Assembly: GCF_950295315.1 (NCBI RefSeq)
Contig: NC_080175.1
Coordinates: forward strand, 61,980,487 to 62,044,486
Reading direction: 5' to 3'
Length of the DNA stretch: 64,000 bases
Source: Erinaceus europaeus
Lineage: Eukaryota > Chordata > Mammalia > Eulipotyphla > Erinaceidae
The translations under genes were made by a program, and so were the position numbers. Below the pieces are notes generated by a model. It was not told the origin of the DNA and searched no databases. It saw only the letters and a program-made list of their open reading frames with translations. Of this stretch, positions 19,936 to 30,324 are shown one piece after another. How positions within the stretch are numbered: the stretch's first letter is position 1; each line of letters starts with the position of its first letter.

Positions 19936-20364
19936 TACGTAGAAAATGATTGAATAAATACTATTTTCAGTCAAAATAGCTCTCTGAAAACACAATAGAA
20001 TTTTCATATTTAAGAAAAAAATAACATTACTGGAAATAAAAAAAGTCATAAAACAAAGGGAAATTTAGATAAATTCGTTATAAAAGGTAATGGGAGAAGT
20101 GACTGAGCAGGAGAAAACAAGGCTAAGGACCTATAGAAACATATAAAGACAAAACTGAGAATAAAGTCTCAGATATATACATATATATTTTGTTTGTGGA
20201 TTAGTACATTCAAAATATGAGAACATTGTTTCTGCAAGAACTTATATGAAAAATCCCTAGCCATAACCAATATGTTGGGAGCTTTTATGTGAATATGTAT
20301 AAAACACTACAAATGGATTCTATAATTTATCTGTAAATACCAAGGGCAATTTCTCTTGAAAAAC

Positions 20365-20365
<1 letters not shown>
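19936..20365. other. No recognised feature, A-rich DNA
   Basis: Short AT-rich stretch between an L1 tail and a microsatellite; no gene or clear repeat. Confidence 0.5.

Positions 20366-20368
<3 letters not shown>

Positions 20369-20427
<59 letters not shown>
20369..20427. repeat. (AT)n microsatellite
   Basis: About 29 uninterrupted AT units adjoin the tail end of the following minus-strand SINE and probably grew from it. Confidence 0.95.
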
Positions 20428-20431
<4 letters not shown>

Positions 20432-20758
20432 TGTCTCCAGGGTTACTGCTGGGGCTCATTGCCTGCCCTATGAATCTTCTGCTCCTGGAGGTTGATTCCT
20501 TTGTTGTTTATTATTGTTGTTGTTGTTGTTGTTTTTATTGCTGTCTTTGTTGTTGGATAGGACAGAGAGAAATCGAGAGATGAAGGGGAGACAGAGAGTG
20601 GGGAGAGAAAGATAGACACCTGCAGACCTGCTTCACCTGCTTATGAAGTGACCTCTCTGCAGGTGAGGAGTCCAGTTAGGAGCTCAAACCACAGTCCTTG
20701 AAGTGGTCCTTGCACTTCCCGCCATGTGCGCTTAACCTGCTATGCTACTGTCAGGCCC
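20428..20758 (-). mobile_element. tRNA-derived SINE, family 1, long form
   Basis: In reverse it reads tRNA-like head, GGTGAAGCAGGTCTGCAGGTG body, (CAA)n and then the extra tail module seen here as CTGGGGCTCATTGCCTGCC and CTGCTCCTGGAGG. The (AT)n run continues its tail. Confidence 0.88.
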
Positions 20759-20990
20759 CGAAAAGCTAATTTTATAAGAAGACATGATTTTCTATTAACT
20801 CATATTTAACTAGGAATGACAGCTGAGAATAAAAATTCAAAATAAGTCAGTTAATAATTAACAATTCAAAAATAAGTCAGTTGAATAATTACAAACAGTC
20901 CCACACTCACTCAGTCCTGACAGTCACTGTTCTCCAGCCTGTCCTTATGATCTTGACTACTTCCAGCATCATGGATAAGAGAACTTTTCT
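20759..20990. other. Flank of ERV copy B, weak old L1 similarity
   Basis: AT-rich DNA with a local duplication of AATAAGTCAGTTAATAATTA-like sequence at 20838-20892. It may belong with 28776-29000 as the old L1 into which copy B inserted. Confidence 0.35.
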
Positions 20991-20996
20991 CATACT

Positions 20997-21475
20997 TGTT
21001 GTTGTGCATGGGCAGTGGAGAAGAGAGAGAGAGGGTCCGGAGAGAAGAGGAAACACAAATCTTTATTTGAGCTGGCACCTCAGACTTGGGTGCTAGAGAG
21101 GCAGGTTGGGCCACGTGGAGGTAGCGAAAATGGCCGCCTCACGCAGTGACCTTTCCTACGTCTGAACACCGGAGTGAAGTGCTGGCAAGAGAGAGAGGTG
21201 CGGAAGAAGAAGGGCTTTTATAGGAGCACCTTTCGTGAGAATGGGAAGGGTGAGGAATAACTATAGCATTCCAAGATAGGATAATAACTCTCATGAGAAT
21301 GGGAGGGGGGAGGAGTAACCAAAGCACTCCAAATATCACGGGCATATAGACAATGCCCTGTGGGCACAACATGGTGGAACAGGTGCTCCAAGAATGTCCC
21401 AACTCTCGCAGGAACTAGCAGTAGCCTGAGGGAACAACATGGCAGATGTGACGGCCTTGGCACAATTTCCCAGCA
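20997..21475 (-). repeat. 3' LTR of ERV copy B (479 bp)
   Basis: It begins (in sense) TGCTGGGAAATT at 21475 and ends CAACAACA at 20997. The TATA box, the U3 direct repeat and AATAAA are all recognisable on the minus strand. It lacks the 15-bp edge duplication of copy A. Confidence 0.95.
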
Positions 21476-21492
21476 TCTCCCCCTTTCCTTTT
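21476..21492 (-). promoter_or_regulatory. Polypurine tract of copy B
   Basis: In sense AAAAGGAAAGGGGGAGA directly abuts the 3' LTR. It is uninterrupted, unlike copy A. Confidence 0.88.
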
Positions 21493-21540
21493 ATCTAATG
21501 CCAAGGGCAACAGTGTGTAAAGTCTATGAACTACTCAGGG

Positions 21541-21747
21541 TCAGTCTATGAAAAACCAGCAACGTGAAGGGAAGGAAGCTGCTGTAAAATTGTCTAAAGT
21601 GTCCAAAGGGTATACCAGCAAGTCCGATAGAAGTTTCAGTCCAAAGTAGGCGACTAGGGGGAGAAATGGCAGGGCATCAAATGCTGCATGAGGAAGGTCA
21701 GCCTCTGGAATTCTGCTTTTCTGTAGATTGTGAGCTGGAACCGGCAA
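21541..21747 (-). CDS. Small open frame next to the 3' LTR (copy B)
   Basis: A 68-codon counterpart of 11729-11947 in copy A, nearly the same along its length and with no internal stop. The hydrophobic centre is preserved and the C-terminus differs slightly. No family is recognised and coding status is unproven. Confidence 0.35.
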   Translation of the reverse strand: MPVPAHNLQKSRIPEADLPHAAFDALPFLPLVAYFGLKLLSDLLVYPLDTLDNFTAASFPSRCWFFID

Positions 21748-21857
21748 AACGTGACAGGCAAAGCAGAAGCAGGAAAGGCAGACAGACAGTAAAAAAGTTC
21801 TGTCCTTGGAGTCTGTGAATCAGGTTCTTCAGATCACGTCAGGTGACATCTATGGTT

Positions 21858-22067
21858 TCAGGGGGGTGTGCCACTGTAGTCGTGCCATCTAGTGGGTGAT
21901 GTCAGGGTGTGCAGGGGTCCAGATGTTTTTTTCTGGGATTCCTGTGGAAGAAACACAAACAATCTGCTTCTCGTGGTTAGCAGGGCATCTGATTTGAATG
22001 CTTTATAGAAAAAGAGGTGTGGTGCCTTAGCCAACTGAGTATTGGGGTATGTATCTTTCCTATTCAT
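21858..22067 (-). CDS. Small open frame in the 3' region of copy B
   Basis: A 69-codon counterpart of 11424-11651, ending slightly earlier because of a one-base difference. It includes the same pyrimidine-rich splice-acceptor-like sequence. It has a cluster of aromatic residues near the N-terminus and no recognised family. Confidence 0.3.
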   Translation of the reverse strand: MNRKDTYPNTQLAKAPHLFFYKAFKSDALLTTRSRLFVFLPQESQKKTSGPLHTLTSPTRWHDYSGTPP

Positions 22068-22143
22068 TTATTATTATATATTCATGGGGAAAAAGAACTT
22101 ATCTTTTAACAAAGACTCTAAGGTGCAAGGAAGCAGGAACTAT

Positions 22144-22428
22144 TATCCCTTTTTTTTTTTTGGTATCTCCCTTTTGTTGCCCTAGTTGTTTTATTGTTGT
22201 AATTATATTGTTTTTATTGCTGATATTGTGGTTGTTGAATAGAGCAGAGAGAAATGGAGAGAGGAGGGGAAGACAGGGGGAGAGAAAGACACCTGTAGAC
22301 CTGCTTCACCGCCCGTGAAGTGATTCCCCTGCAGGTGAGGAGCCAGGAGCTCAAACTGAGATCCTCAAGCCAGTTCTTGTACATAGCACCACTTGCGCTA
22401 AACCCACTCTGCCACCGCCCAATTCCCA
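22144..22428 (-). mobile_element. tRNA-derived SINE, family 1, inside ERV copy B
   Basis: It is flanked by GGAACTAT (22136-22143) and GGAACCAT (22429-22436), the counterpart of the ATAGTTCC duplication around the SINE in copy A. Orientation relative to the provirus is the same (sense). Confidence 0.92.
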
Positions 22429-22756
22429 GGAACCATCTTTTAACATAAACTCTATGGCCATGTCAATAGCAACCTTGAGTGCACATGTGGCTGCCCACAT
22501 GTCCCCCTGTCTTATATCATGTTTTGATGTTTGGCAGACTTTGTTTTATGGCAGGATGGACTGTGCCTGTCTTAGGTTGGGGATCATCCTTCCGTCTTAC
22601 CCATCATAGGAACACCTGGTCATTTTTGCCCAGTTGTACCAGGTGCCCTATCTTAGGTTGACTAGATAGCGCTAGTTTCCTGTTACCCGTCATTGGCTAG
22701 CCAGCCCTCTACATGGTGGACGTTCTGATGGAGGGGGGAAAATCCTCCACAGCAAC

Positions 22757-23090
22757 TCAATATTCTGCCATGTCCAGCCTATGATAGTGAGTTTGTATAG
22801 GTTGCATCTTTATGGCATCAATCTGTTGCTGCAAAAAGGCCATGAGCTTGTTAAGAATTATAGGACCGTGGTCTGGGAGGTGTCACAGTGGATAAGGTAT
22901 TAGACTCTCAAGTGTGAGGTCCCAAGTTCGATCCCTGGCAGCACATGTACCAGAAAGATATCTGGTTCTTTCTTTCTCCTCCTCTCTTTCTCATTAATAA
23001 ATTAATTTAAATGTTGAAAAAAAAATTATTATAGGACCTATTGTGAGCAGAAGAAGTAAAACAAACTAGGGTCCTACAACTAAGGGTAGA
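22757..23090 (-). pseudogene. env: env transmembrane-subunit tail of copy B, split by a SINE
   Basis: The same remnant as in copy A: Leu-rich segment and GPI-type motif at about 23039-23080, interrupted by the SINE at 22868-23029, then the conserved LNKL(M)AF-type stretch (about 22800-22858) up to a stop at 22757-22759. No surface subunit is recognisable between here and integrase. Confidence 0.65.
22868..23029 (+). mobile_element. tRNA-derived SINE, family 3, inside ERV copy B
   Basis: It has GGTGTCACAGTGGATAAGG, GTTCGATCCCTGGCAGC and CACATGTACCAGAAAGATAT in order, then a CTTTCTCATTAATAAATTAA tail. The target duplication TATAGGACC lies at 22859-22867 and 23030-23038, the reverse of that in copy A. 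Confidence 0.93.
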
Positions 23091-23193
23091 CAGGTAAGGA
23101 AGGGGGAAAGTATCCATTGGTATGAAGAGGTGGGATCATATCTTAAGTCTAAGGGAAGCAGTCAGTGAATGTGATGTCCAGGGGAACAGCCAT

Positions 23194-23277
23194 TTGTATT
23201 TGGGGGTAGTAAAGGATGTCCATGGCATGGGTGATGTTATAAAGGGAAACATCTTTAAATTGTTGGCTGACAAAGGC
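23194..23277 (-). pseudogene. Short integrase-like segment outside pol (copy B)
   Basis: Twenty-eight codons resemble the integrase core at 24027-24114 in the same provirus (shared QFKD, NITH, DI and PQ positions), but diverged in both protein and DNA. Copy A has the counterpart at 10173-10256. It appears to be a leftover of a second pol. Confidence 0.5.
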
Positions 23278-23284
23278 AGGCCTA

Positions 23285-23834
23285 TGGTGGCAAGACAAGA
23301 TACACCAGTTAAGTGTACAAGAATATGTGAATGTTGTTAATTCACATAGGTTGGATATGGAGGAACTTCTTACAGTTTAATACCTTACCATATGAACAGA
23401 TGATTCCTCATATGAAGGCTTGATAGCTGTAATCACTTACTTGTGAAAAAAAATAAAACTTGTAACAAGTTAGAGGTTTACTATAATTGACTTTGGACTA
23501 TAAGCAGACTCAGGTTACTTAGAGAGTTAACGCATGTTAGTGACAATGGTTTTAACATTTAGAGTACTCTGAGCAGATGGGTCATACAAAAATTTTTGGT
23601 CATTCAACACACTCACTCACAAAACCCAACTGGCCAGTAATAACATAAGACATTCAGGGAAGGGGTAGGAGAGAGGGCTCTGTTAGCGAGATTTTGTAGG
23701 TTCTGCCATGTCATATTATGGATCCTGGGATGTATCCTGTGGCTAGTCCTCTTGTATTTCTTGTTCTTCAGGGATAACAGTGCAATCATGAGGGTATTGT
23801 CAGACAGGCGGGCAAGAACCCAGACAGGTTTAGA
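23285..23834 (-). other. Unassigned internal sequence of ERV copy B
   Basis: It lies between the end of integrase and the integrase-like segment. Frames are short and broken, and I do not recognise envelope surface-subunit sequence. Its left part (23285-23484) is shared with copy A; 23485 onward is missing there. Confidence 0.5.
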
Positions 23835-24414
23835 TTAATTATGAGGGAAAATGCATGCAAAACCTCTTCCCATGGTCAATAGAGGGTCAGGCCATTTTGA
23901 AATTTTATCAAGTAGGTCTTTCCATTTGACCTTAATAGATGGGAGAATAGATGGTGTTTGCCAGTTTCCTCCTTTATCTTTATTTAATTGAGCCTTAAGG
24001 GTTTGATGGGCCTTCTCCACAATGGGTTGTCCCTGTGGATTATAGGGAATGTCTGTGGTATGTGTAATGTTCCAGAGGGAACAAAAATCTTTAAATTGTT
24101 TGCTGGTAAACACCGGTCCATGGTCAGTTTTCAGTTGAAGAGGTAAGCCCATCACAGCAAAACAGGAAAGCATATGGCTTATAAGCTTTCTAGAGCTTTC
24201 TCCTGTCTGAGCTGTTGCCCACATAAATTTAGAAAAGGTATCAATTGAGACAAACACATATTTTTGTTTGCCAAAGTTTGGTATGTGGGTGACATCAATT
24301 TGCCAAATAGCATTAGCTTTTAAGCCTCGGGGGTTAACACCAAGAGTCTGAATAGCCGGTGTTTTTATGAGACTTGCACAGGAAGAGCACGTAGCTAGGA
24401 TGTTTTAACTGTGG
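23835..24414 (-). pseudogene. pol: integrase region of pol, ERV copy B
   Basis: Integrase joins viral DNA to host DNA. One open frame runs about 190 codons. In order it shows the second half of the N-terminal zinc-binding domain (CSSC), NPRGL, WQIDVTH with the first catalytic Asp, VSIDTFSKF, KTDHGPVFTS with the second Asp and QPIVEKAH with the catalytic Glu, followed by the start of the C-terminal domain (LLTMGRGFACIFP, with a stop soon after). All three DDE residues are present. The upstream His-His part and the link to RNase H lie in other frames, so the polyprotein is broken. Confidence 0.9.
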
Positions 24415-25611
24415 TAAAGGAACATCAGGAAATCGAGCTCAAAGGCCTTTAAGATTAACATGGGTTAGAGAATAGAAATCAGCAGGATCAGAGACAGATA
24501 CTAGGAGAGCTCCTGTGGAGGCAAGGCGGTCAGCTGCAGCATTCCCTTCGGAAAGGGAACCAGGAAGAGGGCTGTGGGAACGAAGGTGCTGAATATATAG
24601 TGGTTGGGTTCAAGAAGAGAGCATAGAGGCGATTTGAATCAAGAGAGGGGAAAGTGGGTTGTCATCAATTTTCACATAGGTACAAGCAAGCCATGGAAGT
24701 AAGTTAACAGTATACACACTGTCAGAAAAAAGATTGAAGGTTTCTGGTACAGCTTTTAATGCAAGGAAAACAGCATAAAGTTCTCTGTACTGAGGGGAAT
24801 TCTCAGGAAGCTCAGTAAAGAGAGGTTTAGGGGGTTGTTTGTCCAGGTAATATATAAGGGCAGCAGCTCCCTTTTTTCCACCATCAGTGAAGACTGTAGG
24901 AGCAGAAGGAATGGGATCTCGAGAGAAAAGTTTAGGTGCTAGTAGGGACAAAAGAGGTAAAGAACCTATCAATTTATTAGAAGTAAAATGGTTATCTATT
25001 TGTCCTGGAAACCCCATGAAGCTTATGGTAAAGCAGGAATGATGGCGTATGAGCCACTCTGTATCTGTGACAGAAAAGGGCAGAATAAATAAATCCGGTT
25101 CTTTCCCTAAGAGCTGCACAGACCTATTTCTTCCTTGGCGAACCATGAATGCTAACATGTTTATCTTTGAGAGGAGTCTTGGAGCTCCTCCTACTGGCAT
25201 GTGAAGCCACTCAAGAACCCCATGATCTTGCCACAATGCCCCTACTACTGTGGGGGTGGAGTTGAAGATTAGAAGGTTTACTGGAGAGGAGGGGGAGAAT
25301 CGAACAAGGTGCATGTCCTTGAGGGCCTGGTTAACCCTTTCCAGTGCTGAGGAGGCCGTGGGAGTTAACTTACGTTTTGAGGAGGACTGTTTGTTTCCTT
25401 TCAATAGATCAAACAGTGGTTGGAGGCAACTTGTAGGCAGATAGAGATACTGCCTAAGCCAATTTAAATTTCCTAGAAAACTTTGTAAAGAAGCAAGAGT
25501 AAGGTTAGAAGGAAAGGTGACATTAGGTTTTAAGGGATGAATTTGCATTAGAGAAATCTCTGAACCTAGGAAGGATATTGGAGGGATTAGCTGTATCTTC
25601 TCAGGAGCCAC
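24415..25611 (-). pseudogene. pol: RT thumb/connection and RNase H region of pol, ERV copy B
   Basis: RNase H degrades the RNA strand after copying. The open frame 24610-25611 (333 codons) starts in the reverse transcriptase thumb (FLGSEIS, QSFLGNLNWLRQYL), passes the connection and enters RNase H with FTDGG (first Asp), QYRELYAV (Glu) and FSDSVY (Asp). The last RNase H motif, EGNAAADRLA, is recognisable at about 24535-24565 in another frame. This is the longest uninterrupted viral frame in the window. Copy A lacks nearly all of it. Confidence 0.9.
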
Positions 25612-26230
25612 ATTAAGGCCACTTTTCTTTAATGCAGGAATGAGAAAATCACATAAAGCATAGAGATCTGTATCTGATTTTCCCCATATTAATACGTCAT
25701 CCCTGTAATGAAAAACATTAGGCCCTTATGGATATATGGAAAAGGGGCAGATTTAACAGCCTCTTGACAAATTGTAGGACTATTGGCCATACCCTGGGGT
25801 AGCACTACCCATTCAAATCTATTGGCAGGGCTGGCATTATTAATAGAAGGAACAGAGAAGGCAAAACATTTACAATCTTGTGGATCCAAGGGAATAGAGA
25901 AAAAACAATCTTGTATATCAATAGCTATGATTGGAATTCCTGTGGGAATTGCAGAAGCAAGAGGCAAACCCCTTTGGGGGGAGCCCCAGACCTGCATGGT
26001 TTTATTAACTGCATGGAGATCTTGGAGGAGGTGCCATTTTCCCGAGCGCTTTTTAATCAAAAGACAGGAGTATTCCATGGGCTTCGAGAATGACGAATGT
26101 GTCCCAAGGACAACTGCTCTCGGATGAGCTCTTTTAAAATTTCTAGTTTATCCCTAGGTAAAGGCCACTGTTCCACCCAGACAGGCTCATTAGAAAGCCA
26201 GCTTAAGCGGGGTGTTTGTCTACGAACAGT
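25612..26230 (-). pseudogene. pol: reverse transcriptase region of pol, ERV copy B
   Basis: The frame 25689-26078 covers the fingers and palm with LLQDLHAVNKT, IIAIDIQDCFFSIPL (first catalytic Asp) and VVLPQGMANSP. One base is missing near 25720 relative to copy A, so the catalytic loop is read in another frame, where it is YRDD rather than YMDD or YVDD. The frame break at 26049-26063, between the SPWNTPVF and KKRSGKW motifs, is the same as in copy A. Confidence 0.88.
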
Positions 26231-26660
26231 GGCATTTAGTATTGGGGGTGCTGATTAGATCTGGTCTCGCAGGAGCGGGTGTTACGCTCTGCAGAGGCAT
26301 CTGTGGATATCCTAACATCAAGACATTCTAGAAGATCCCTGCCCAATAGGTTGGTGCTAATATCAGCTACCAATGGGTGGGAGTGTCCAGTGGAACCTTC
26401 CGGGTCTTCCCACATGAGCAAATCTCGTGTGAGAAAGGATTGGGTCACCCCTCCAACTCCATGTATATGAGGTTCCGGGAGGAATTCCCAATTTTGGGAA
26501 CCTCTGCTTGCCTTAAAATCATCTTCTCTGCCCCTGTGTTAATCAAAAATTTAAAAGGAATATTGTCAATCTTTACTGTCATAGTAGGGTGACCGCATTC
26601 TAAAACAGGGGTGGTCCACAAAATCTCAGGCCCCCGAATTTGTACCATTCAGGGGCATGC
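26231..26660 (-). pseudogene. pro: protease (pro) pseudogene of ERV copy B
   Basis: The retroviral protease region holds the active-site triad at 26532-26540 read as Asn-Thr-Gly, where Asp is needed for catalysis. The LLGRDLLE motif lies at about 26325-26350 in the frame 26236-26448. The active-site lesion differs from that of copy A (Asp-Met-Gly), so each arose after the copies separated or from different parents. Confidence 0.8.
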
Positions 26661-28182
26661 CATCTTTATGAATTTTGGACCAACAATCTCTCTTCCAGTG
26701 AAACCCTTTACGGCATCTGGGACACACCATACGTGGCTTCTGGTTCCCTAACTGAAAGCGGGATTGCCCTGACTGGAGGCGGGGTTGACCTGACTGGAGG
26801 CGTGGTCACAGCTTATCAGGACATTGGTTACACCAATGTCCTTGGCGACCGCACTGAATGCAGGCCCCGTTTTGATTACGTGGGGTAACTGCATAAACCT
26901 GTGTCATAGCGGGTGCCCCATAATTGCCTGATGTAAGTTCCTATGTGGCTAAAATCCAATTATCTGGGTGTAGGTGTTTAAGACTATGGCATGCCTGATG
27001 GAATTGTGGTATCATGCCATCCCAGACAATAGAACGCAGGAGGAGAGAGGATTTCAGGATTATAAACCTTTCTCTCTAAGGTTTGCCTCACCCTTGAGAT
27101 GAAATTTGCTGTTTCATCAGTGTTTTGGCGAAGAGAGTTAATAGGGACCTAGGAATCTACATTGGTTGGGGTCACCCTTTCCCATTCTTGTGTTGTGCAG
27201 ATGCGTACCTGTTCAAAATAACCAGTTGGAAACTTAGCTTCTGTCTGCGGAGCTCCAGATTCAAACGCTCCTGCTCCAAACAAAGCATCAAAATTCCATT
27301 CTACCTGTTTGTTACTATTTTCCTGTGATTGTCTAGAGCATTCATCACAGAAGCATGCCTTCTATTGTAGGTAGAGGGTGTCTGGGAGTGCAACACAAGC
27401 CAGGTCTTTCCAGTCCTGGTGGATGTTAAGGTGCTGGTAAAAACTCCTTAAAATGAACTTGGTCCATGGAGTATGAATACCGTCCTCCTTCACAGCTTGT
27501 CTGAGTTCCCTGATATTTTTGGAGGAGTATGGATGCCAAACCTGAGGATTTTGTCTAGTTGGGGCCACATTTACCGGGAAGGTGCGGATTTGGTTCGATG
27601 ACACTGGGGAGACATCTACGGAAGTGGAAGGTGCTGTAGTGGCAGGGGAAATTGAACACTTATCTACGGGGATGGAGCTCTTGGGGTGGACTGCACATGG
27701 TTTAAAGTCCTTAAATGTTGAAAAAAGTATCCTTTAACTCTCATATCTCAACCACAAGGTCTCTTAATGATGATGTATCAGCAGGGGGCGGAGTCAGAGA
27801 ACTGGAAGCCTCAGAGGAATCGGGGCAGGGCCAGAGAAACCGAAGCCTCAGGAGAAGGTGAACCCGGGGCAGCAGGGGGCAGGGTCAGAGGAGGAGCTTC
27901 CAAACATGTGTACGTGTCTATGGGAATGGAATTTTTGGGTCTAGCCGCTGATCGCCTAGGGCATCTAAGTCTTAAGCACATGTGCTTTAACTCTCTTATC
28001 TCAGCCTCAAGGTCGCTTATCCTCATGGCAGACTACATTGTACATATCTTGTAAGTGGCAATTATAGCTATGAGAACCCATGGTGTATCGAAAATTAAAG
28101 TGTCTCTGAGAGTGAGAACCTGTCCCGGGAGTGAAGGAAATAATGTCTGGGACACCTCCTCATAAAACGAAAAAAATCCCAT
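26661..28182 (-). pseudogene. gag: gag pseudogene of ERV copy B
   Basis: The start codon is at 28180-28182, preceded by CTCACC and followed by G, and codes Met-Gly with Ser at position 5 (myristoylation type). Unlike copy A it has no stop at codon 12, but it has later stops and shifts. The Pro/Ala-rich middle is shorter than in copy A and has fewer repeat modules. The capsid N-terminal domain is in the frame 27362-27604. The capsid C-terminal domain follows in broken frames, and one zinc knuckle ([14 protein letters not shown]) is at 26683-26724. Confidence 0.87.
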
Positions 28183-28222
28183 GGTGAGGGGAAACGCAGG
28201 GCCACAGAGTCAGGCGGCTGCC

Positions 28223-28231
28223 ACTTACCTG
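28223..28231 (-). promoter_or_regulatory. Leader splice donor of copy B
   Basis: In sense CAG|GTAAGT, at the same place in the leader as in copy A. Confidence 0.65.
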
Positions 28232-28273
28232 TGTCTGGGCGGCTTTTCTGGACCTCAGGCTGGACATGAGTGC

Positions 28274-28291
28274 GCGACACGTCGGGCGCCA
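28274..28291 (-). promoter_or_regulatory. Primer binding site of copy B, tRNA-Lys type
   Basis: In sense TGGCGCCCGACGTGTCGC, 2 bp after the LTR end. It agrees with the TGGCGCCC(A)ACGTG class used by several betaretroviruses, with a few mismatches. Confidence 0.8.
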
Positions 28292-28293
28292 GA

Positions 28294-28769
28294 TGTTGTT
28301 GTGCACGGGCCACGGAGAAGAGAGAGAGGAGGTCCAGAGTGAAGAAGAAACACAAATCTTTATTTGCGCTGGCACCTCAGAGTTGGGTGCTAGAGAGGCA
28401 GGTTGGGCCACGTGGAGGTAGCAAAAATGGCTGCCTCACGTGGTAACCTTTCCTGCATCTGAACACTAGAGTGAAGCGCTGGCAAGTGAGCGAGGTGTGG
28501 AAGAAGGGCTTTTATAGGAGTAGCTTTCACTAGAATTGGAAGGGGGAGGAGTAACCATAGCACTCCAGGATAGGTTAATAACTCTCATGAGAATGGGAGG
28601 GGGGAGGAGTAACCAAAGCACTCCAAATATCGTGGGGATGTAGACAATGCCCTGAGGGTACAACATGGATGAACAGGCACTCTGAGAATGTCCCAACTCT
28701 TGCGGGAACTAGCAGTAGCCTGAGGGGACAACATAGCAGATGTGACTACATTGGCACAATTTCCCAGCA
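28294..28769 (-). repeat. 5' LTR of ERV copy B (476 bp)
   Basis: It runs in sense from TGCTGGGAAATT (28769) to CAACAACA (28294). The TATA box and AATAAA are present on the minus strand. It matches 20997-21475 with scattered differences. Confidence 0.95.
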
Positions 28770-28775
28770 CACACT

Positions 28776-29000
28776 CTTATCTGTTTGTTTTTCTTGGATT
28801 ATTTTTTCTAGCACAATTTTTCTAAATTTCATCCACATAGCAGCAGTATGTCAGTAATTCCCTCTTTTACTAAAAGTGAATATCATGTCATCATGTGTAC
28901 ACGATAGAAGCAATATATGCTTTCTTCTTCCACAGGACATGGGTGTTACTTTTAATTTTCAGTATTGTGTTCATTTGTAGTATAATCCATTGAATTTGTC
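28776..29000 (-). mobile_element. Ancient L1 fragment flanking ERV copy B
   Basis: In reverse it weakly matches the mammalian L1 ORF2-end region (TTCATCCACATAGCAGCA..., AATTCCCTCTTTTACTAAAAG...). Copy B apparently inserted into this old L1. Confidence 0.45.
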
Positions 29001-30230
29001 ACTGATAATTTACACATTTACCCATAGATGTATGTATGTGTATTCTTTTTTTTTCTTTTTTTGGTTTGAAGAATCATTTTATCTGTATTCTAGATATCTC
29101 TGAAGTTACTGATTATATTATTAATGATCTTATAATAATGTTTCTAAATTTTATATATATTTTTTGCCTTTAAAAACTTTTTTTGCTCAGAGGTGATATT
29201 GCTATTAAAATTGATCATAGTTTTTTCATGGTAAAAAGCCTCAATTTATACTTGCACAAATTTCAAAGAAATTAGAATCTAAGGATATCAGCATATAAGA
29301 ACTTAAAAAACATGAAATAATTTGACGTTTTAACAAGTAAGTAACAGGTAGTCCTAGTATCAAAATGAATTTAATATACCCGTATAACTAATACATGCCA
29401 GAGCCTGAATTTAGTTTTTTATTGTTAAGTTCACTCTTCCAGTCACTGATGGTTTTGAATGCTTCCTACGATTTATACAGAGCTGCTAAACAGTTCTCCA
29501 TTTCCACCACTACTGAGGTTGCTGTTACTAGTGGCTTGAGATATAATGTCAAATGATAATGGAATGTTCTTTGTGAATAAGAGTAATTTTGAATCTAAGA
29601 ACAACCTCTTCTGTACATATTTCCCAACTTAAGAGAAAATAAGCAGTCAAAGTAACTATAGGTATTCAATGCAAAATTATATTTGGATATCTAACGCTAA
29701 CATGAAATTAATATTTTCTTCTGAGAAGGTAACAGGAAGTAGATCATTTTATAATCATTCCATCTGGAATGCATAATACAGTTATGCTCTGTGCAGCTCA
29801 TGTATGACAGACAATATTTGAAACATTCTAATAAACCTCATAAAAGCACCTCTTCTAAATTTTCTAAGACTTTAATAATAGATGATTTTTCTTCAGTTCA
29901 TCAGCCCACAAGTCTTTTGAAATTTAATTTTATAAGATGGAGAACAGTTGCAAAACATCTGAGTAGATGTCTCACCAAAGATATATATATATATACACAC
30001 ACATAGCATAGCAACCTGATCAACATTAAACATGTAACAAATTTAGGAGTTTCTTGTGAAACTATTCCACATATATAGAAAAATGTTGACCTAAGCTACA
30101 TTACATATGTTTATTCAGACCTATCTTCCTATATAAAATTTAATATTTAATACAAAAGTTTTACCTCAAATATTTCTTCTTCAAACAAGCCTTATTACTT
30201 TTGATCTTCTAGTTGATTCATCAATTTTGG
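29001..30230. other. No recognised feature
   Basis: AT-rich DNA with a T-rich run at 29046-29063 and a short (TA)n(CA)n at 29980-30003. No repeat family or gene-like frame is evident. Confidence 0.5.
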
Positions 30231-30261
30231 ATGCCAACCTTAGAAGTTTACCTGATAGAGT

Positions 30262-30264
<3 letters not shown>

Positions 30265-30316
<52 letters not shown>
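30265..30316. repeat. (AC)n microsatellite
   Basis: About 26 uninterrupted AC units followed by TATATAT, immediately upstream of an old L1 3' UTR. Confidence 0.95.
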
Positions 30317-30323
<7 letters not shown>

Positions 30324-30324
30324 C

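Larger units (their letters stand above)
20997..28769 (-). mobile_element. ERV copy B, class II (betaretrovirus-like) provirus, defective
   Basis: This is the longer family member (7.77 kb): 5' LTR, primer binding site and gag at the right, then pro, pol with RNase H and integrase, an env tail and the 3' LTR at the left. The flanks CATACT (20991-20996) and CACACT (28770-28775) fit a 6-bp target duplication with one later change. They differ from the ATATTT of copy A, so the insertion is independent. It contains the same two internal SINEs as copy A. Frame breaks in gag, pro, reverse transcriptase and between RNase H and integrase make it non-functional. Confidence 0.95.

Noticed and set aside
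20356..20583. 75-codon frame
   Set aside because: It translates an (AT)n microsatellite and a SINE tail (Tyr-Ile and Cys repeats).
30265..30316. CRISPR-like or satellite array
   Set aside because: Simple dinucleotide repeat with no spacers; the host is a mammal.
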